A DNA stretch of 64,000 bases, from positions 682,001 to 746,000 of the forward strand of contig CAWHAP010000015.1 in NCBI GenBank assembly GCA_963827335.1. Reading direction: 5' to 3'. Numbering within the stretch: the stretch's first letter is position 1; each line of letters opens with the position of its first letter. The position numbers were made by a program, and so were the translations under genes. The notes below the pieces were generated by a model, which had not been told where the DNA came from, did no database searches, and was given only the letters and a program-made list of their open reading frames with translations. Source of the stretch: DASQMT01 sp963827335 (GTDB lineage Bacteria > Actinomycetota > Thermoleophilia > Solirubrobacterales > Solirubrobacteraceae). Shown piece after piece: positions 60,414-64,000 of the stretch.

Positions 60414-61504
60414 ACGGGCTCGAGCCGGGGGTTCGGGTTGAGCCCCCGGCCGACCTTCGCGCACGGCTTGCCGTCGACCATCACGACGTCCGCCGTGAAG
60501 TCGTTCGCACCGCGGATGAGCGACGAGCCGACGCCGTAGGAGTCCACGGGCACGCCCTGGGCCTCGAACGCGCGGATGCGCTCTGCGTCGAAGCCGCCCG
60601 ACACGACGATGCGCACGTCGCGGAAGCCGGCGGCGTCGAGCTCGGAGCGGACGAGCCGGACCAGCTCGGGCGCGACGCCCTTCGGCGCGGCCTCGCCGTG
60701 CAGCCGCGCGAGCGCCGTGTCGGCGAGCCGGTCGGAGGTGTCCAGCCGCACGCCCCACAACGCGGGCCCGAGCGCGGCCGCCACGTCGAGCGCAGTACGC
60801 ACGGAGTCGTTGGTGAAGTCGACGAGCACGGTGACGTTCATCTCGTCCGCGTAGCGGCGGGCGAAGGCCGCGGCGGCGGCCACGGTGTCGCCACCGTAGG
60901 CCGCGATCAGGCCGTGCGGGACCGTGCCGACGCCGCGGCCGCCCCACCAGGACGCCTGCGCGTCGGTCGACACGCCGATCGCGCCGGCGACGTGCGCGGC
61001 CCAGCCGTCGCCGGTCTGCACGAGCCAGTGGTCGTGGCGGGCGGGGAAGAAGAGGATCGGCTTGCCGTGCGCCGCCTCCACCACCTGGGCGACGTTGCGC
61101 ATGATCAGCGTGCGCCGCGCGAGCGTGCCCAGGTACACCGTCTCCAGGTGCGCGAACAGCGAGTACGGCCCCTCGATCGTCATCACCGTCTCCCACGGCG
61201 TGATCGCATCGCCCTCCCGCAGCGCGCGCACGTCCAGGCGCTCCCAGCCGCGCTCCCAGCTCCCGTCCGGGCGGCGGCGGCCGCTGCACTGCTCGAGCAC
61301 CGCGAGCGCCTCGTCGATCCCGCCGAGGATCGACTCCTTGCGCTGGAAGACCTGCATCACGACGTGCGGGTCGCGCTCCTCGTGCTCGAGCAGCTCCTTG
61401 GTGTAGTTGAAGTAGGCGTCGGAGTAGTAGCCGCTGCGGATCCGCTCCACCGGGAGCCGGAACGCCTCGGGCGGCAGCCGCTCGGGCCGCGGGGTCACCA
61501 CCAT
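60410..61504 (-). CDS. pncB: Nicotinate phosphoribosyltransferase (short form)
   Basis: The product has 364 residues from ATG 61504 (MVVTPRPERLPPEAFRLPV). The family pattern is visible: RSGYYSDAYFNYTKELLE, MTIEGPYSLFAHLETVYLG, GTLARRTLIMRN, GVGTVPHGLIAAYGGD, the phosphate-binding IVVSGGFDAERI and SYGVGSSLI. It would attach phosphoribose to nicotinate for NAD salvage, after PncA. Shorter NAPRTases occur in actinobacteria and archaea; nicotinamide as substrate cannot be fully excluded. It overlaps the CorA-like gene by 10 bases. Confidence 0.9.
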   Translation of the reverse strand: MVVTPRPERLPPEAFRLPVERIRSGYYSDAYFNYTKELLEHEERDPHVVMQVFQRKESILGGIDEALAVLEQCSGRRRPDGSWERGWERLDVRALREGDAITPWETVMTIEGPYSLFAHLETVYLGTLARRTLIMRNVAQVVEAAHGKPILFFPARHDHWLVQTGDGWAAHVAGAIGVSTDAQASWWGGRGVGTVPHGLIAAYGGDTVAAAAAFARRYADEMNVTVLVDFTNDSVRTALDVAAALGPALWGVRLDTSDRLADTALARLHGEAAPKGVAPELVRLVRSELDAAGFRDVRIVVSGGFDAERIRAFEAQGVPVDSYGVGSSLIRGANDFTADVVMVDGKPCAKVGRGLNPNPRLEPV

Positions 61505-62442
61505 TCGCGCTTCCTCCGCCAGAAGTAGACGGCCGCCAGGACCGTGGGGATGACGAGGCCGACCGTCTCGTAGGCCACGAACGCCTCCATCGAGGCGATG
61601 TGGTCCGTGAGCCAGCGGAAGTTCTGGCCGAAGAAGCTCGTCACGAGCGTCCAGATCAGGAAGAACGTCGCGAGCACGGTCAGCCGCGTCGCCAGCAGGT
61701 TCAGGCGGTTCTGGTTCGCGTTGAAGTACGTCGAGGTCAGCGCCCCGAGGTCGTCCGCCTGGCGGTAGAGCTCGCTCGTCACCTGCGCGAGATGGTCGCC
61801 GATGTCCCTGAGGTACTCGCGCGAGCCGCGCGTGAGGCCGGGCAGCGCGATGATCGCGTCCGTCGCCGCCGAGAACTGGTCGCGCTGCGGCACGAGCCTG
61901 CGGAGCAGGAGCTGGACCTCCTGCTTGAGCCGGTAGATCTGCCCGAGCTGGTGGCGGTCGGTGTCCTGCAGCACCTGCTCCTCGAGCGCGTCGATGCGCG
62001 ACTCGAGGTGGTCGACGACGGGGTAGAGCGCGTCGGTCATCGCGTCGAGCACGCGGTAGACGACGTAGTCCTCGCTGACCTCGGCGTCGCCGGGCGCGAG
62101 GGTGCCGTGGAGGTCGTCGAGCTCCGGGCACCGCGCGCGCCGGACCGTGAACAGGAAGCCGCCCGAGATGTGCAGGTGCACCTCGACCTGCTCGACGCCG
62201 TCGCCGTCCGCGGCAGGGCGCGCCGTCCAGTAGACGAGCAGCACGGCGTCGAGATAGCGGTCGAGCTTGGCGCGCTGGCCGAACTCGCGCGTGTCCTCGA
62301 GCGCGAGCGGGTGCAGCTCGAGCAGCGTGCCGGCCGACTCGAGCAGCTCGTCCGACGGGCCGTCCAGGTCGAGCCAGAAGAACTCGTCGCGACCACGCAG
62401 CGCGCGGATGCGCTCCGGATCGACCGCGGTCAGGACCTCCAT
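61495..62442 (-). CDS. corA: CorA-family divalent metal transporter
   Basis: The product has 315 residues from ATG 62442. The cytoplasmic part ends in a long helix (LGALTSTYFNANQNRLNLLA), followed by two transmembrane helices at about 255-275 and 288-308 and a basic tail RRKREWW. The pore motif, GMN in classic CorA, is GQN here (TSFFGQNFRWL). The GQN form is known in CorA-like paralogues, so the ion carried is uncertain. It is upstream of pncB in the same operon. Confidence 0.88.
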   Translation of the reverse strand: MEVLTAVDPERIRALRGRDEFFWLDLDGPSDELLESAGTLLELHPLALEDTREFGQRAKLDRYLDAVLLVYWTARPAADGDGVEQVEVHLHISGGFLFTVRRARCPELDDLHGTLAPGDAEVSEDYVVYRVLDAMTDALYPVVDHLESRIDALEEQVLQDTDRHQLGQIYRLKQEVQLLLRRLVPQRDQFSAATDAIIALPGLTRGSREYLRDIGDHLAQVTSELYRQADDLGALTSTYFNANQNRLNLLATRLTVLATFFLIWTLVTSFFGQNFRWLTDHIASMEAFVAYETVGLVIPTVLAAVYFWRRKREWW

Positions 62443-62480
62443 CGCCGCCCGACCCTACCCGGGTCGGGGCGGCGAGGACG

Positions 62481-62996
62481 TCAGGCGACGGCGGCGAGCG
62501 AACCGCGCGGGGCGACGGGCTCGAGCGAGCGGATGACGCGCTCGCGGCCGCGGGCGAGCCGCGACATGACCGTCCCGACGGGAACGGACAGGGCGGTCGC
62601 GGCCTCCTTGTAGGAGAGGCCGAGCACGTCCACGGCCACGACCGTCTCGCGGAACGGCGAGTCGAGCGCGTGCACGGCCTCGAGCACCTCGCGCTGCTCG
62701 GCGACGCGGTCGGGGCGCAGGCCGGCGCGCGGGTCGGCCGTGTCCTCGACCTCGTAGAGGCCGAGCGTCGTCTGGCGCCGCGCGACGGTCCGGCACTCGT
62801 CGATGTGCCGGTTGCGGAGCATGGTCAGGAGGTACGCCAGCTCGGAGCTGCCGGTCAGGCGGCGAGGGCGGCGCAGGAGCGTGACGTACGTCTCCTGCAC
62901 GAGGTCCTCGGCGTCCGCGCGGTTGCCGGTCATGGCGAGCGCGGCCGCCTGCAGGCGGTCGAGATGGCGGAGGGCGGAATCGGCGTCGAGCCACAT
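62481..62996 (-). CDS. ECF RNA polymerase sigma factor, orphan
   Basis: The product has 171 residues from ATG 62996. Region 2 is at about 10-75 (NRADAEDLVQETYVTLLRRP, AYLLTMLRNRHIDECR) and region 4 at about 108-158 (LDSPFRETVVAVDVLGLSYK, VPVGTVMSRLARGRERVIR). The downstream neighbour is a CorA-type transporter, not an anti-sigma factor, so control must lie elsewhere. It is divergent from the BTAD regulator. Confidence 0.92.
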   Translation of the reverse strand: MWLDADSALRHLDRLQAAALAMTGNRADAEDLVQETYVTLLRRPRRLTGSSELAYLLTMLRNRHIDECRTVARRQTTLGLYEVEDTADPRAGLRPDRVAEQREVLEAVHALDSPFRETVVAVDVLGLSYKEAATALSVPVGTVMSRLARGRERVIRSLEPVAPRGSLAAVA

Positions 62997-63101
62997 GTGG
63001 GGATGAGGGGAAGTGGGGCGGGGAGCGCGGGCGCCGGCAAAGGGCGCCCATTTCGGGTGAGGAGAGCTTCCGGGAGCCCGCTACCACCCTCCTACGGCGC
63101 G

Positions 63102-63128
63102 TTTACGGTGCCGCGAGGCTGCCGTAAA
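63102..63128. promoter_or_regulatory. Inverted repeat before the BTAD regulator
   Basis: TTTACGG (63102-63108) and CCGTAAA (63122-63128) form a perfect 7-bp inverted repeat with a 13-base centre, ending 12 bases before the ATG of the regulator. Its A/T content stands out in this DNA. An operator or autoregulatory site is likely. Confidence 0.55.
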
Positions 63129-63140
63129 GTCCCTGCCGAC

Positions 63141-64000
63141 ATGGACTTCCGCGTCCTCGGCACGATCGAGGTCGCCGGGCCCTCCCCGAGCTCCTCGCCG
63201 CCCGGCGCCAAGGAGCGCGCGATCCTCGCGCGGCTCCTGCTCGACGCCGGGCGCACGGTCCCGGCCGAGGCGCTGCTCGAGGCGGCCTGGGAGGGCGTGC
63301 CGCGCGAGGTCGCCTCCCGCTCGCTCGCCGTCCGCGTCGCGAACCTGCGGGCGTTCCTCGAGCCCGGCCGCGACCGCGGCGCGCCGTCGCAGCTGCTCGT
63401 CCGCGACGGCGTCGGCTACCGGCTGACGATCGCCCCCGAGCAGGTCGACGCCCACCGCTTCGAGCGCTGCGTCCGCGCGGCCGCCGGGCTCGCTCCCGCC
63501 GCGGCGCTGGACGCCTACGACAGCGCCCTCGCGCTGTGGCGCGGGCGCCCGTTCGCCGACCTCGCCGGCGCGGACTTCGCCGAGCCGGAGATCCGGCGGC
63601 TGGAGGACCTGCGCGGCCAGGCCGAGGAGGGCCGGGCGCGCGCGCTCGTCGCGCTGGGCCGCCCGCAGGAGGCGGTGCCGGAGCTGCGCCGCCTCGTGGC
63701 GATCGACCCGCTGCGCGAGGAGCTGGTCTGCACGCTGATGCTCGCCCTCTACGGCGTCGGCCGGCAGGTCGAGGCGCTCGCCGCCTACCGGGACCTCGCG
63801 GCCAACCTCGTCGAGCTCGGCCTCTCCCCCGGGGAGCGGGCGCGCGCGCTCGAGCGGCAGATCCTCGAGCACGACCCCGGGCTCGCCGCCCCCGCACCGC
63901 CGCCGCCCGCGGCGCCGGCGCCCGCCGGCGCCCTCGCGCGCCCCGCCCCGGTCGGGCGCGCACGGGAGCTCACGCTGCTGCACCGGGCGCTCGACCGCGC
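63141..64000 (+). CDS. BTAD (SARP/AfsR-like) regulator with ATPase domain, partial
   Basis: The visible part has 286 residues from ATG 63141 and runs off the right edge. A winged-helix DNA-binding domain is at about 1-95 (MDFRVLGTIEVAGPS, GAKERAILARLLLDAGRTVP, SRSLAVRVANLRAFLEPGR). The BTAD domain is at about 100-245 (VDAHRFERCV, LDAYDSALALWRGRPFADLA, EALAAYRDLAANLVELGLSP). After a Pro/Ala linker the sequence PVGRARELTLLHRALDRA starts an AAA-type ATPase domain. This is the plan of large SARP-like activators. Confidence 0.9.
   Translation, partial: MDFRVLGTIEVAGPSPSSSPPGAKERAILARLLLDAGRTVPAEALLEAAWEGVPREVASRSLAVRVANLRAFLEPGRDRGAPSQLLVRDGVGYRLTIAPEQVDAHRFERCVRAAAGLAPAAALDAYDSALALWRGRPFADLAGADFAEPEIRRLEDLRGQAEEGRARALVALGRPQEAVPELRRLVAIDPLREELVCTLMLALYGVGRQVEALAAYRDLAANLVELGLSPGERARALERQILEHDPGLAAPAPPPPAAPAPAGALARPAPVGRARELTLLHRALDR

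Overview
The window is very GC-rich DNA with strongly G/C-ending codons and densely packed genes, often joined by 4-bp ATGA, GTGA or CTGA overlaps. The gene content points to an actinobacterium, most likely Thermoleophilia (Solirubrobacterales relatives): a fused E2-E1 2-oxoglutarate dehydrogenase, NucS, an ECF42 sigma factor with DGPF genes, small proteins of the exported MRSRLTYANV type, and many secreted proteins with a shared Cys/Arg-rich C-terminus. The placement is inferred from gene families; no rRNA or tRNA gene was seen.

Layout. 1-3.3 kb: a partial gene, a secreted DUF4394 protein, an ECF sigma/anti-sigma pair, a NUDIX protein and DUF3817. 3.4-7.6 kb: a 1425-residue 2-oxoglutarate dehydrogenase polypeptide that carries two lipoyl domains, an E3-binding domain, the E2 core and E1. 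7.6-10 kb: a secreted NHL protein, a DUF1028 protein and an alkyltransferase-like protein. 10.05-11.32 kb: no gene, but a mirrored array of one repeat family. 11.3-12.5 kb: an anti-sigma-like gene and its frameshifted sigma partner. 12.6-21.4 kb: an amidohydrolase, a two-component system facing an ABC exporter, a methyltransferase, YjbQ, enoyl-CoA hydratase and NucS. 21.4-23.5 kb: an ECF42 circuit with two copies of its promoter. 23.5-30 kb: a J-domain/TPR protein, an ABC exporter, an aldolase, a class I glutamine amidotransferase-like hydrolase and EttA.

30-36.2 kb holds four consecutive secreted proteins that share a C-terminal domain. 37-39.3 kb is a GGDEF-EAL protein. 39.4-42.3 kb is a three-gene set that resembles methylamine dehydrogenase biogenesis but is fused in a new way: MauE-like membrane part, thioredoxin and Cys-rich exported domain in one chain, then a MauF/CcdA-like protein and a propeller-like protein. 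42.3-55.4 kb holds gamma-glutamyltransferase, a HAD phosphatase, an M42 peptidase, a jelly-roll-like protein coupled to a GGDEF protein, a SurA-like protein, aconitase (frameshifted by a short insertion), and small enzymes including nicotinamidase. 55.4-58.3 kb is a decayed stretch with many frameshifts. 58.5-62.4 kb has two collagen-like secreted paralogues, nicotinate phosphoribosyltransferase and a CorA-type transporter. The right edge has an orphan ECF sigma factor and the start of a BTAD regulator.

Connections. PncA and the phosphoribosyltransferase form an NAD salvage route. The 2-oxoglutarate dehydrogenase and aconitase are TCA enzymes. Several sigma factors, a two-component system, two c-di-GMP proteins and a SARP-like regulator make the window rich in regulation. 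The best leads are the dehydrogenase fusion, the Mau-like cluster, the mirrored repeat array, and a two-hairpin element that directly follows two stop codons in sense orientation.
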